Assembly: GCF_027579695.1 (NCBI RefSeq)
Contig: NC_083570.1
Span: 11,096,051 to 11,160,050 of the forward strand
Length of the DNA: 64,000 nucleotides
Direction: 5' to 3'
From: Neoarius graeffei
Taxonomy: Eukaryota > Chordata > Actinopteri > Siluriformes > Ariidae
Shown: piece after piece, positions 11,023 through 22,348 of the stretch
Numbering within the stretch: position 1 is the first letter of the stretch
How the letters are laid out: each line of letters begins with the position of its first letter
The notes under the pieces: generated by a model
What the model saw: the letters and a program-made list of their open reading frames with translations, nothing else
The model's database searches: none
Told to the model about the DNA's origin: nothing
Made by a program: the position numbers and the translations under genes

Positions 11023-11877
11023 TGAGTGAGAGAGAGAGAGAGAGAGAGAGAGAAAAATGGTCTAACTGGTCTGACCAGATTCGGACAATCACTGAAGATA
11101 AATTTAACACTCTGTTCACCAGAACACATACAAATTTAATCAGCTTTTACAGAATCCTTCTGATTGATACACACATTGAAATTAAAGTTCAAATCATATC
11201 ACTGACTAAAGCACCTGTTTCTAGATGGGAAACTATAATTAAGATGATTTATTTCTGGAAAGATTTCTAGTTCTCACCTGTTTCTCAGCTCTTTCTGCTG
11301 CGGCTGTGACGGTGTCGTGACCTTTGTGATGATCCATCGTACACAAATAACAGATGCAGGTTTGATCAGTACGACAGTAGATCTCAATCAGCTTATTATG
11401 TTCAGAGCAGATCTCCTCTTGGAGTTTTGCTGAGGCTTCAATTAATGTGTGTTTTTTCCATGAAGAAACTTCATAGTGAGGTTTCAGATGAATTTCACAA
11501 AATGAAGTCAAACAAATCAGACAGGACTTGATGGCTTTGTGTTTTCTCCCGGTGCAGAAATCACACTCCACATCTCCAGGTCCAGCGTAACAGTGAGCAG
11601 GAGAAGCAGCTTGGACTTCAGTCTTCTTCAGTTTCTCCAACACTTCATCCAGCATGTTGTTTCTGCGGAGAACAAGCCTTGTCGTGAAAGTGTCTCTGCA
11701 CTGAGGACATTTGTAGATGCCCTTCTGATCCTCCTGATCCCAGCAGTCATTAATACATGCCTTACAGAAACTGTGACCACAGGGGATAGTCACTGGATCC
11801 TTCAGGAGATCCAGACACACTGGACACATGAACTGGTCCACAGAAAGCTGATCTACTGAAATACTGGCCTCGGCCAT
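7225..11877 (-). CDS. ftr: finTRIM-like RING/B-box/coiled-coil/B30.2 protein, unit 2 (complete, six exons)
   Basis: Complete TRIM gene on the minus strand. Coding exons: 11278-11877, 10772-10867, 10412-10645, 8166-8337, 7908-7967 and 7225-7793 (600, 96, 234, 172, 60 and 569 nt). All introns have GT/AG ends, the phases agree, and the sum of 1731 nt gives 576 residues plus stop. Domains: RING with Cys18, Cys21, Cys33, His35, Cys38, Cys41, Cys57, Cys60; two B-boxes (about 105-190); coiled coil (about 201-310); a linker; PRY-SPRY (about 388-576). The exon pattern matches fish finTRIMs, TRIM25-related E3 ligases often linked to antiviral immunity; here the B30.2 would be the target-binding part. 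Residues 488-501 are 14 serines in a B30.2 loop. The stop codon overlaps an AATAAA. The intron at 8338-10411 holds a Kolobok-like transposon. Confidence 0.88.
7451..7496 (-). repeat. Coding trinucleotide repeat (serine tract) in B30.2
   Basis: An AGA-rich run (with two TGA-phase interruptions) that reads as 14 consecutive serine codons on the minus strand. Unit 4 has three serines at the same place and unit 3 four, and the difference from unit 4 (33 nt, 11 codons) equals the whole exon-length difference. In-frame microsatellite expansion is the simplest origin. Confidence 0.9.
7866..7899. repeat. GT/GC dinucleotide repeat
   Basis: Alternating purine-pyrimidine run GTGTGTGCGTGCGCGC in the last intron of unit 2. 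The matching intron of unit 4 has a long (TG)n at about 62450-62508. Confidence 0.85.
8731..9427 (-). mobile_element. TIR element (CATACATGTCAACC ends) carrying a THAP exon
   Basis: Inverted ends CATACATGTCAACC and GGTTGACATGTATG with GAGAAG directly repeated outside (8725-8730, 9428-9433), a 6-bp target duplication. Inside (about 8935-9130), the minus strand is nearly the same as the THAP exon and flank of copies B-D: MPHSCAAFNCTNRF, then a donor. It either captured part of a THAP element or is related to it. No transposase core is seen. Confidence 0.65.
9755..10066 (-). CDS. THAP-domain protein fragment of the Kolobok-like element
   Basis: A 103-residue frame from ATG 10066: MASPKRAKHGNCAVHGC at the start, then WLNFIYFN and VYVCRKHFPEECF. 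This fits the THAP C2CH zinc module: Cys-x3-Cys near the N-terminus, then Cys-x2-His, with the Trp between, and a downstream stretch SLKPGSVPSI where the AVPTIF-like box usually sits. Such domains bind the transposon ends. No continuation into a catalytic domain was found before the element's left part is interrupted. Confidence 0.75.
   Translation of the reverse strand: MASPKRAKHGNCAVHGCDNTEKSLFLLPTGEPLKTQWLNFIYFNNTPSSLPKTVYVCRKHFPEECFHNLGQYRAGFAHQLSLKPGSVPSIPAASATNSEQVSV
10974..11053. repeat. (TG)n(AG)n compound microsatellite
   Basis: A long TG run followed by GAGT and GAGA repeats in the first intron of unit 2. It creates spurious Arg/Glu or Ser/Leu reading frames on either strand. Confidence 0.95.
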
Positions 11878-12745
11878 TTTCCTGAAATCGCACAGAGAGA
11901 GAGAGACAGAGAGAACAGTTTGTTTTCTCTGAAATCACGTGCCACTTCCTGGGTCTCTGTGTGAAAAAGAGAGAGAGACAGAGGCGGAGCACAAACACAG
12001 AGAGATCATGAACATTCTATTAACCATTTCATCTCCCTTCAGTGCAGAAATATAACCCATCTAGCTGCACTGATTAGGATTAATTTCATGAAATACTCAC
12101 AGAATGGATCTTGATTTTCTGGACTTTTCCACCTACTGACACCTCAAGCACAACTTTCAGCCTTGTTGATAAATTACAATTGTTTCACTTGAACAGCTTT
12201 TTCCTCGTGACATCTTTAAACTGATCTTCATCCCCAAAGAATGTTGGAGCCATTTTAAAAGTGAGGAGGACGCAGCTGTCAGGAAGGAAAACCGTATTTT
12301 ATTGATTTTGCATTGTATATTGCTAATAGAAGTCCCACTTTCTCATGAACAGATTGTTGAGATGGAAATGAAGTTGGTAGATGAATATGTTTGAGATCAG
12401 AGATCCTGAGTCGCCTCAATCAGTGATTAGATGTGTCTTTGAGAAGTAGGAGAACACTGGAGAACCAGAAGGAAACTCACACTGACACGGGTCATTTTAC
12501 CTTTGGGTCATTTTAACATTGTTAACAGACTGAAATGAATCTCTTGAAAGGCAGAAGAAAGAAATCTGCTAGTAGTGTTAACACAAGACTTTATCTAATC
12601 CCAGTCAGTGCAGGGTTCAAACCCCATCCACCAGAAATATCATTAAAATCAAAGGGAAAGGCAGACACGAGGCGAGATTATCAACAGGAGATCTATCCAC
12701 AATAAACACAACTCACAACTGAGGAGATTTACTAACACACTGGAA
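11878..12745. other. Upstream flank of finTRIM unit 2
   Basis: Noncoding, collinear with the flank of unit 1 and with 60020-60400 beyond unit 3. It includes the uninterrupted THAP-copy-A target site near 12588-12592. It ends where the LINE tail begins. A C run lies at about 12867-12878 just beyond. Confidence 0.7.
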
Positions 12746-14893
12746 GTGGTCACAGTTACTGTCTTCTTCTTCTTTTGGGTTTAATTCTGGTTGGTATGCC
12801 AGCTTAAAGATTCATTACCGCCACCTACTGGACTGGAGTTTGGAACAGATGATTGGCAGGAGACCCCCCCCCCCCAATTTCCTCGATTATACCTGTTTCT
12901 TTTTAAAATGTGATTAGTTGGCCATATATGTGTCCTAATGCCTTATCTAAGATGTTCTCTAGTGTGAAGTTAAGCTTTATTTCTTTAAGTGTTTCACTTA
13001 GTTTCTTTCTCTCTTCCTAAGAGAAGTCACATTCCACTACTACATTTTGCCAATATGTCTACGTCCTCATTTCCTTCTACCCCTACATGAGTAGGAACCC
13101 AAATGAAACATACACTTAAACCCATTCTGTGTATTCTGTATATGATATGATACGAGATATTTCATTTATGTTATCTTGCCTTCATGATTTCCCTGACCTG
13201 AGGCCCATGAGTGCTGATAAACTATCCGCTGCTATTAGTGTATTGTTTTGGTTGTTTTCCTCTACCCATAGTAATCCAAGCATTATGGCCACAAGCTCTA
13301 CCGTGTATACTGAAAGACGGTCTGTTGTTCTCCTTTTTATAGCTGTGCCATACTGTGGGATATATTCTGCAGCACCAGTGCATCCAGATTCAGGGTTTTT
13401 TGAACCATCTGTAAATACCACTGTCTTATCTGCAAAGTGTTGTTGTATGTAGCTTTGGACAATGCAGTAAGCGGGCACCAGCTTGGACTTCTCTTTCATT
13501 TCTTTTTGTAGGTTCAGATCAATAGATGGCATCACAAACAGCCAGGGAGGGATCGCTGAAATTTGAACTGTTTTGCTGTACTGGTGACTGTGTAGACCTG
13601 CTTCACCTGCCTTGACATAACCAATTCATCCAAACCTTTAAAAGTTTGATTTGTTGTGTTCCCAGCACTCCTGCAAGATGGCCTTTGTTGGGTTCAATTC
13701 ATTGCACCCCTGTAAGTTAACCCAGTATGCCAACATAAGTTTAACTCTCCTAATATGTAATGGTATTTCTTCCATTTCTACCTGCATGGCAGCTACTGGA
13801 GAGGTTTTGAATGCCCCGCAGCATATTCTTAGATGTGCTTGCTCTACATCTAATTTTTTAAGGTTGCTTTTTGCCGCTGACATACAGTATAGGCTGCACA
13901 ACCATAATCTAATATTGCTGTCATGAATGCCCAGTAAATGTTTAGTAATGACGATCTTGCTGCCCCCCCCAGTCTCGTCCTGGCAAGCAACGCAAAAGAT
14001 TATTGATTTTCTTACATTTTCCTTTTGTTTGTTCTGTATGCTGTCTCCATGTGAGTTTCTCATCAAAAATAACCCCAAGAAACCTAATCACTGACTTGCT
14101 CAAGTGTTTGATCATATAGTTTCAGCGAAAGTGATTTTTGCTGTTTAGAAAAACATATTACCTGAGACTTTGATATTGATAGCTGAAACCACCATTTCTT
14201 TGACCATTCCTCTACTGTTTTAATTGCTGTCTTCATTTTCTTCTGAATGTATCCTAAATTTTGACCCCTAATCCAGAGGTCCCCGTCATCTGCATACAGT
14301 GCTTTCCCAATACCATATTCCACCTGCTCGAAAATGTCATTGATCATTATGTTAAATAACACCGGACTACACACACTGCCTTGTGGAGTTCCATTTTCTA
14401 CTAAATACATGTTTGAATACTCTGTGCCTACTCTTACTTCTATAGTTCTGCCAAATAGAAAGTCTAACACCCAGTTATATAACCTACCACCTATAACTAA
14501 TTTATTCAGCTTAATAAGAAGTCCTTCTTTCCACAATATATCATATGCTTTTTCTATAATCAAACAGGATGGCTACAACTATTTCTTTATTAGTCTGGGC
14601 TTTCCTGATTTCTGATTCCAAGCATAAGACAGAGTCCAATGTGTTTCTTCTTTTATGGAATCCGCTTTTATAAAGGTGCAAACAGGTGTTTACTTTCCAT
14701 GAAGTAATTAAGCCTCTCGGTTATCATCCGCGCCATTGTTTTACCGAACTGTGATGTTAATGCTATTGGTCTGTAGTTTGAAGGGTCAGAAGGGCCTTTT
14801 CCAGTCTTTAAAATTGGCACAATGATAGACTGCTTCCAGGTTGTTGGAATTATTCCTGTTTCCCAGACCATGTTCAATAGTCTCAACACTACA
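12746..14893 (-). mobile_element. I/Nimb-type LINE, 3' half (RT and RNase H), decayed
   Basis: Minus-strand pieces in order. 14668-14889 has the RT start (PILKTGKGPSDPSNYRPIAL). 14084-14563 has the RT core with GTPQGSVCSPVLFN and the catalytic ALYADDGDLW. 13638-14078 is the thumb and linker. 13182-13535 is an RNase H domain (VVFTDGSKNPESGCTGAA then ADSLSALMGL). RT followed by its own RNase H marks I-clade LINEs. Frames are broken and the 5' half is missing. A possible 5' part of the same family is at 52907-54270. Confidence 0.85.
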
Positions 14894-15694
14894 TTACCTA
14901 GATAGCATTACAGTCCACGGCTGATGTTCTAAGGTCCGTATTGGCTCTGTCTGACAGGCCAACCCTTTCCCCGGGTCAGCATCGGATGTGAGCAGAATGA
15001 TACACACAGTGATAGGTTTATACACCCGTGGGGCGGGAACGCACGCACTCTTCAACAGTTTCAACAGACACTAACAATTTCTTCAACAATTTCAACAGAC
15101 ATCACTTCAGTCCATTTGCTGTATGCAGCACTTGGCAGACTTTTTCGGTAAGTGCCTTTTCGACATTAAGTTGTTTTATGAATAACCATTGTATTTTACA
15201 GAACGAAGCTAAGGTTGTTTGGGAGAAGTTATTTTGTGTGTGAGGCTGTTTTGGCATGGCTGGGATTATTTTCCACGCGGTTTATTTTGTTAATGTGTTT
15301 TTATATTAAAACAGTACAGTTGTAGTTATTGGTTAAATATAAAACAGTAGTGTTGTAGGCACTGTGTGTTTAGACAAGTTCCTGTATGTGCAATGTTAAA
15401 GGAAATTGCTGATAATTGGACAAAAAAAGGCCGACTCCACCACGTTAGCTGTCGGACCGGAGCTATAAGGCTGAGTAGCATTAGGCTAACATCACCGACT
15501 CTGCACAGTTAGCGATGTTGTTAGCCTAATGACTGAAATTGGTTACTAAAATAATCAATGGCTTCAGCTCTAATTGCCAGAAGTTTTGGTTAAATCATTT
15601 ACACCAATCATGTAGGGAAGGACTGCTGGATATACTTGTGTTTGAATCATACCATTTTGAGAACTGATAAATGTTTTTCATCTTCGGGTACAAG
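14894..15694. other. Unassigned noncoding stretch
   Basis: No domain-like reading frame on either strand. Possibly old transposon sequence; I see no clear terminal repeats. Confidence 0.5.
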
Positions 15695-16007
15695 GGGGGG
15701 CAGCACAGTGGTGTAGTGGTTCATACTGTCGCCTCACAGCAAGAAGGTCCGGGTTTGAGCTCCGTGGCCGGCGAGAGCCTTTCTGTGTGGAGTTTGCATG
15801 TTGTCCGCGTGGGTTTCCTCCGGGTGCTCCGGTTTCCCCCACAGTCCAAAGACATGCAGGTTAGGTTAACTGGTGACTCTAAATTGACCGTAGGTGTGAA
15901 TGTGAATGGTTGTCTGTGTCTATGTGTCAGCCCTGTGATGACCTGGCGACTTGTCCAGGGTGTACCCCGCCTTTCGCCCATAGTCAGCTGGGATAGGCTC
16001 CAGCTTG
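15695..16007 (+). repeat. V-SINE (DANA-like), 3' truncated
   Basis: A tRNA-like head (GTGTAGTGGTTCATACTGTC, then GGGTTTGAGCTCC), the conserved core TTTCCTCCGGGTGCTCCGG with CAGTCCAAAGACATGCAGG, and the SINE body up to GGATAGGCTCCAGCTTG. The usual GATGA tail is missing. Confidence 0.9.
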
Positions 16008-16160
16008 GAGGGGTGCTCTCTGAGGGCGCAGTCACACCGGGAAGTTTGGTCAGTTTCCTCCATTGGTTTGGTTCGTTTGTAGTGGTGTGATTGCTGATTT
16101 AAATCATGTGTGTGAAGACTTTGTACCAATACCATACACTGCCATTTTCTTTCTTTCTCA

Positions 16161-16797
16161 TTCCATCTCATTATCTCTAGCTGCTTTATCCTTCTACAGC
16201 AGGGGTGTCAAACCTGATCCATAAAGGGCCGTGTGGCTGCAGGTTTTCATTCCAGCCATGCAGCAGCACCCTGATTTGGCTTATTCAATCAACTGACACA
16301 CCCACCCTTTAATCAAGGGTGGGTGTGGCTGCAAGTATTTGACTGTGTGAAGACAGTTCAGTTGATTGAATGAGCCAAGTCAGGTGTGCTGCTGCATGGC
16401 TGGAATGAAAACCTGCAGCCACAAGGCCCTTTATGGATCAGGTTTGACACCCCTGTTCTGCAGGGTCGCAGGCAAGCTGGAGCCTATCCCAGCTGACTAC
16501 GGGTGAAAGGCGGGGTACACCCTGGACAAGTTGCCAGGTCATCACAGGGCTGACACATAGACACAGACAACCATTCACACTCACATTCACACCTACGGTC
16601 AATTTAGAGTCACCAGTTAACCTAACCTGCATGTCTTTGGACTGTGGGGGAAACCAGAGCACCCGGAGGAAACCCACGCGGACACGGGGAGAACATGCAA
16701 ACTCCACACAGAAAGGCCCTCGCCGGCCCCGGGGCTCGAACCCAGGACCTTCTTGCTGTGAGGCGACAGCGCTAACCACTACACCACCATGCCGCCT
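16161..16797 (-). repeat. V-SINE interrupted by a hAT MITE
   Basis: A complete minus-strand V-SINE, from the tail near 16161 to the tRNA-like head near 16797, with TTCTTTCTTT-type sequence on both sides as likely target duplication. The element at 16200-16455 splits it near its 3' tail. Confidence 0.88.
16200..16455. mobile_element. hAT-type palindromic MITE
   Basis: 256 bp with long inverted arms starting CAGGGGTGTCAAACCTGATC and a near-perfect internal palindrome. The 8-bp flanks are TTCTACAG (16192-16199) and TTCTGCAG (16456-16463), one mismatch. CAGGGGTG ends with an 8-bp duplication are typical of hAT MITEs. It sits inside a SINE, so it is younger than the SINE. Confidence 0.88.
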
Positions 16798-17482
16798 TCT
16801 TTCTTTCTTTTAACCCAATTTTTAAAGCCATGGTTCACTTGACATGCTGGGCCTGTGTGAACTTCAGGACATTTTGGTGTGAAAGCAACCTGTCTTACCT
16901 CAGCGACAGCATGCATAAGGTTCTCCTTACAAGCCTGGACTGTGAACTTGAGTACATTTTGGTGTGAAAGCCATCTGTTTTATATCCATGTTTTACTTGT
17001 ATGGTGTTTATAATGCAGTTCAGCACTTAATCCATGTTACATATATGGTGATGTATACGATGCAGTTCAGCACTTTGAACATTGTTGATATTGTTTAACT
17101 TTTGCTTGCACTGTTCATTATTGCACTGTGCCAGAAATTTTGTGAGCTGATACCAATTACCAATGTGAAAATAGCTGATCGACAAAGTCACATGTTCACA
17201 TGTCAATAAAAGCACTTTGTGATTGAAGATTTTTCGTAACATTTGTCTTTTTAATGCTAATGAAGCAAACTTGGGGGTTCACCTCAGATGGTTGTTGTAC
17301 ATATCTGGACTACATCCGGCACTGATCCAATTCACATCCGTACCTGATTTGGGCAGTGCAGAAAGGTTTTTAGTGATCTGTGCCGGACCTGGCCCACATC
17401 CGTTCCAGATCCAAAAATTGTGTCTGTGCCGGATACGGAGCGGAGAGCAAAAGTTATGTGGTACGGATCCATTTGCTGATAG
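16798..17482. other. Unassigned noncoding stretch
   Basis: No convincing gene. Part near 17290-17470 contains repeated CATCCGGCAC / CCGGATAC-like motifs suggestive of an unclassified interspersed repeat. Confidence 0.4.
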
Positions 17483-17908
17483 AACTCGAGATAGAATTCT
17501 GTAATATACTGGTACGAATACAATCGAGTTATTTGGAGGCTCAGTTTTACAGAGTAGCACCACATGACTGAAACACACACACAGCCTTGAAACATCAATT
17601 CTGTATCTTCACTAAAAGACACACAAGAGGATTTACAGCAGGACCGTGTCTTACTACAAGCACTAAAAACTACCACATTGTGTTCATTAAGGATGGAAAT
17701 AAAGCAGAAATATTTCACTGTCATCTGCACTTCAGTGTCATTTGTTCTGCTGAAATATTTTCCTCATTCTGTCAGTTTGGAACTTAGTGAGGAGTGAAAA
17801 TGAATCGAAATAAATGACTCTTTATTACCACAAGGGGAGTCAAAACCTGATTTTATTTATTGCTAATAGAAGTCCCACTTTCTTATGAACAGATTGCTGA
17901 GATGGATG
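17483..17908. other. Stray copy of finTRIM upstream flank
   Basis: Collinear with 59575-60015 beyond unit 3, including TTTACAGCAGGACCGTGTCT and the CATTAAGGATGGAAATAAAG stretch. No finTRIM exon is attached. It marks a duplicated or broken finTRIM unit between units 2 and 3. Confidence 0.75.
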
Positions 17909-18849
17909 GAGGAGGGGGGACGATAGCGGACTGAGTGCTAGCATTTTTGCAGGCTCTGATAAAAGAGTTTCAAACCGTCCTACAACAGCTATCTTTGGAA
18001 AACAAAAGGAGAAGGGAAAAAAAAACCTACCAACTACTCAGAAAACCCAACAAACCCCACGATAGTTTGGCTTCTTGAGTCAGACCACTAAACTGCTCTC
18101 TGCCTTTACTGAGAGTGAGATGCTAATGCTAATAGAGCAGCTAACGCTACAGGGCTAACAGACCATGATTACAGCCTGACAGCCTGCAGGAGGCATGTGA
18201 TCAAGAAGAGATTGAGGCGATGGAGGAAGAAAGTGCGAAAAGCCTTCATGATCCCACACCAATACCCAGCCCAAATCCCAAAAAAGTGAAAGCGAAGACC
18301 AAAGACAAATGTGAACAGTCAGGTGAGATCATTAACAAAACCATCTTCAACGCAATTCAAGCCCTGATTAAGAGGTTTGATGAGCAAGATGGCAGGTTTA
18401 AAACTTCTGAAAGTCGGATAGAAGCCAATACACAAGCAGTAAGAGAAAATAAAGAAGAAATGAGCAAAATGAAGGAAGAAATAATGTTGCTGAAAAAGGA
18501 AAATGCCGCACTGAAACAGATGGGTTTGGATCAAGCCAGATATAAGAGGTGGAATCTCAGATTGATAGAGCTTCCTGAAAAAGACCAAGAGATCACTAGA
18601 GAGACTGTGATTGACATCCTCACCCGGGTGATCCCGTGGTCAGTGGATAAACTTCACCAAACAGTGGATACAATGCACCGCTTCCGAAACAGGAATGACG
18701 CAGATACCAACAAAATGCCTCAACCTGTAATCATCCAGTTTGCCATGCGAACTGTTGGGGATGAAATATGGAAGAAATCAAGAGAGGCGAGTGTAACCCA
18801 GTATAGAATTGGGCTCTATAGTTATATATTGAACCAGCTCACCTCCTGA
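17909..18849 (+). mobile_element. L1-like LINE, 5' UTR and ORF1 N-terminal part
   Basis: ORF1 starts at 18220 (MEEESAKSLHDPTPI) and is open for 209 residues. A coiled coil (about 50-105, ENKEEMSKMKEEIMLLKKEN) is followed by an L1 ORF1 RRM-type region (RWNLRLIELPEK, DTMHRFRNRND, VIIQFAMRTVGDEIWKKSRE). Homology stops after REAS near 18810. The missing ORF1 C-terminus is found in the same orientation at about 28610. ORF1 of L1 elements is an RNA-binding chaperone. Confidence 0.85.
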
Positions 18850-19449
18850 CCCCAAGGAGTTGGGTGAGATCACCTTTCACCTGAAGAGGAGACCCCCATC
18901 TTTTCATTCATCATTTGGATACAGCAGTGTGGTCGGACTGTTAAAGCCCCACAATGACATACTATTTGACTACTTTTCTTTTGACATGCCCAAGAACACT
19001 CTGGACTGAAACTGACTTGAAACTACCTTATATGACTAAAGCTCGCTGAACTGACCACAAACAAAGGGACAAAGTTGAACTGCACTGAACCAAAGGAAAC
19101 CTGAACTTTATTGCATGCAAAGAGACATTTTCTTCGACTGTAAGTGAATCGTGTTCAAACTCAAACTGTTTTTGTTCAAACTGTGAAACACTTAAAGCAT
19201 TTATTGTGGTATTGAATGCCCTCAGTATGCTATCCATACATTAGTTAACACTAGAATGCCGGCTTACTGAGAGAACTCTTAATAGGTTTATTCTTTTTTT
19301 TATAATCCAACATATTTAAAGTTAAAGTATCCTGGAGCTCTAGTTCCTTAGTGTCCAGCATTGTCTCTTTTATTTATAACCTTTATTTCACCAGGTTTGT
19401 CCCATTGAGATTGAAGATCTCTTTTACAAGAGAGACACTCATTTCAGGA
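18850..19449. other. Unassigned, repeat-like
   Basis: No gene seen. Segment 19366-19435 (ACCTTTATTTCACCAGGTTT then CTCTTTTACAAGAGAGAC) resembles a short interspersed repeat common in fish, but I could not define its ends. Confidence 0.4.
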
Positions 19450-19647
19450 TTGCAACGTACACATTTTAGCCAGAGAGGATCGTTGGTATGAGCGAGGAGT
19501 TAAAGAAGCCATTTTTGTCAACCTGGAACGGCCATCACTGAACAGAGGTGGGGGTCTAAGACACCATTTATCAGCCACCTACAATGCAGTCCTTGGCACA
19601 CTTCCCAGACAACTGAATGCACACCAAAACCCAGCTGTTTTCAGTCA

Positions 19648-20293
19648 GTGCGTTTACATGCACATAGAGAAAATCGAATTTCTGCCGTAGCTCAACTGAA
19701 ATCGAAGTTCTAAATGCCATGGAAACACCTTAGCTCGGCTGAAATCGAACCAAACTGGATTTCTCATAATCGAGCTACGCAACCTAGATTATGCGATTGT
19801 AGCCGAGGTACTTAGTGCATGTAAACCCTATCAAGCTACGTAGTCGAGCTACTTACTTCAGCACTGCCCCTTCCGGAAGTGACGAGTGACGAGACCACAA
19901 GCGGGAAACACAACAGCCTCGGTCGGCATGACAACAGTAGTAGTAGCGAGCAGCAGAAGAGGTCAGGAGGAGAGGAGACAGAGTTCATGCTCATTCAGCT
20001 TAAGGAGTTGAATATATTAAAATGCATGGACGGGAGAAAAACGCGCAGTGGAGACCTCGTTGGAGAGGAGACTTTGTTTATACCCTTGAATAGCTCTTCT
20101 TCATGACAACACCTGGAAGTATACCAACACGATGGGGCATGTAGCGCCACCTGTGGCTCGGGTGCACAATGTACCTCACACAATAGCTTGATTTCCTTGT
20201 GTGCATGTAGGATTGGATTTCTCTGGCACCCCTGCTGGGACCCTTAGCTCGATTACCAACAGTAGCTCGATTTGGATGTGCATGTAAACACAC
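19648..20293. mobile_element. TIR element with GTGYGTTTACATGCACAT ends
   Basis: Left end GTGCGTTTACATGCACAT and right end as the inverse of GTGTGTTTACATGCACAT. The interior is rich in TAGCTCGATT-like motifs in both orientations. No transposase; the target duplication is unclear because THAP copy C abuts the right end. Confidence 0.65.
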
Positions 20294-20296
20294 TAA

Positions 20297-21273
20297 GGCT
20301 ACATCCACACGACAACGGCAACGAGATGTTATTTAAAAAAATATCGCGTCCACATGGGCAACGATCAGTAAAATATCAGGTCCATACGGCAACGCAATGC
20401 TTGCTGAAAATGATGCAATACACATGCCACACCTCTAGGGGCGCTGTAAGACGGTCCCATCGGAGACACCAGAACAATAGAAGAAGTAAGGACGCATGCA
20501 CAAACTATTATGCGCGAGACTTCATATTAGCCACAAAGTCAGAAAAATCTGTTCGTAAAATTACATTATAATGACCAAATACAATGAAAAGTATTTTTCC
20601 AGTCTCACCTGTGAAACGTAATCCCATGTGATCTCGTTTGGATGGTAAACCTGTTGGTACAGTTAAACGCAGCACATGAATGAGGCATCTTTATTCTCCG
20701 CTTTGACCCATCCAATATGGCGGCGAGGATGACGTATGATTCTACGCGGAAGGCGGCGTCTTTAATGGTCCGGAATAAATTGAATGCTACACGTTGATGG
20801 ATTAATTTGTTCTTCTACGCCCTTTTTGAGGAATGTATTGTAGGACTTAAAGCAACATCTGAAGAGGTGAGATCGCTCCTTTTTTTCCCTATTTTTGCTG
20901 GCGGGATTGACTCTGCCCTAAGGGCTATTCTCTCTAACTTTGCACCATTACACAATAAATATTCACAGTGAAAATATTTTGTAAGCGTGTTTCATGAACC
21001 AAGTTATAGGATTTGTTGACAACTCGCATCGAGTTCGTTACACTTCTACCCGGCGTGAAGCACACGTGGTTGTGACGTCATCGTAAACAAATCCGTTCTA
21101 CTCATCCAGACGACTTCGCAACGGCAACGTTGCCAGATCTTTCCACTCTGGAACCCGTTCTCAAAAGATTGCGTTTTGGGGCACCCAAAACGCTGGTGCC
21201 GTGTGGACGCCAGGCCGAAACGATAAACAATTGTATTGGATTCACCTGAATCCATTGCCGTGTGGACAGGGCC
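20297..21273 (-). mobile_element. THAP-family DNA transposon copy C
   Basis: Starts GGCTACATCCACACGACAAC, ends as the inverse of GGCCCTGTCCACACGGCAAT, with TAA at 20294-20296 and 21274-21276. It carries the THAP exon on the minus strand (about 20610-20685). 977 bp. Confidence 0.87.
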
Positions 21274-21276
21274 TAA

Positions 21277-22315
21277 GGCTACATCCACACTACAACGGCA
21301 ACGAGATGTTATTTAAAAATATATCGCGTCCAAATGGGCAACAATCAGTAAAATATCAGGTCCATATGGCAACGCAACGCTTGCTGAAAACGATGCAAAA
21401 CACATGCCACACCTCTAAGGGCGCTGTAAGACGGTCCCTTCGGAGACACCAGAACAATAGAAGAAGTAACGACGCATGCGCATAAACTATTATGCGCGAG
21501 ACTTCATATTAGCCACAAAGTCAGGAAAATCTGTTTGTAAAATTACATTATAATGACCAAATACAATGAAAAGTATTTTTCCAGTCTCACCTGTGAAAGG
21601 TAATCCCATGTGATCTCGTTTGGACAGAAAACCTGTTGGTACAGTTAAACGCAGCTAATCTTTATTCTCCACTTTGACCTTTCCAAAATGGCGGCGAGGA
21701 TGACGTATGATTCTACGTGGAAGGCGGCGTCTTCAATGGTCCGGAATAAAGTGAATGATACATGTTGATGGAATTAATTTGTTGTTTCTCACCTGTGAAA
21801 GGTAATCCCATGTGATCTCGTTTGGACGGTAAACCTGTTGGTACAGTTAAACGCAGCTAATCTTTATTCTCCGCTTTGACCTCTCCAATATGGCGGCGAG
21901 GATGACGTATGATTCTACGCGGAAGGCGGCGTCTTTAATGGTCCGGAATAAATTGGATTAATTTGCTCCTCTACGCCCTTTTTAAGGAATGTATTGTCGG
22001 ACTTAAATCAACATCTGAAGAGGTGAGATCGCTCCTTTTTTCCCCTATTTTTGCTGGCGGGATTGCACCATTACACAATAAATATTCACAGTGAAAATAT
22101 TTTGTAAGCGCGTTTCATGAACCAAGTTATAGGATTTGTTGACAACTCGCATCGCAATGAGAAGATCATTGGCACTACTGGTGTTAAGAATCAGACCATT
22201 TCATAAATGAATATTTTGCTGTAGAGCTGCAGTGTTTGTGCAATTGCATGTTTTTGCTTCACTATTACTGTCACTATTCTGCTTCTTGCATTACTACTGT
22301 GAACTAACACTGAAC

Positions 22316-22348
<33 letters not shown>

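Noticed and set aside
10932..11270. Reading frames rich in Ser-Leu, Thr-His or Arg-Glu
   Set aside because: They are translations of the (TG)n(AG)n microsatellite. The same applies at 5908-6117.
22316..22348. CRISPR-like or other regular array
   Set aside because: A plain AAT microsatellite; no spacer-repeat pattern anywhere in the window, and the genome is vertebrate.
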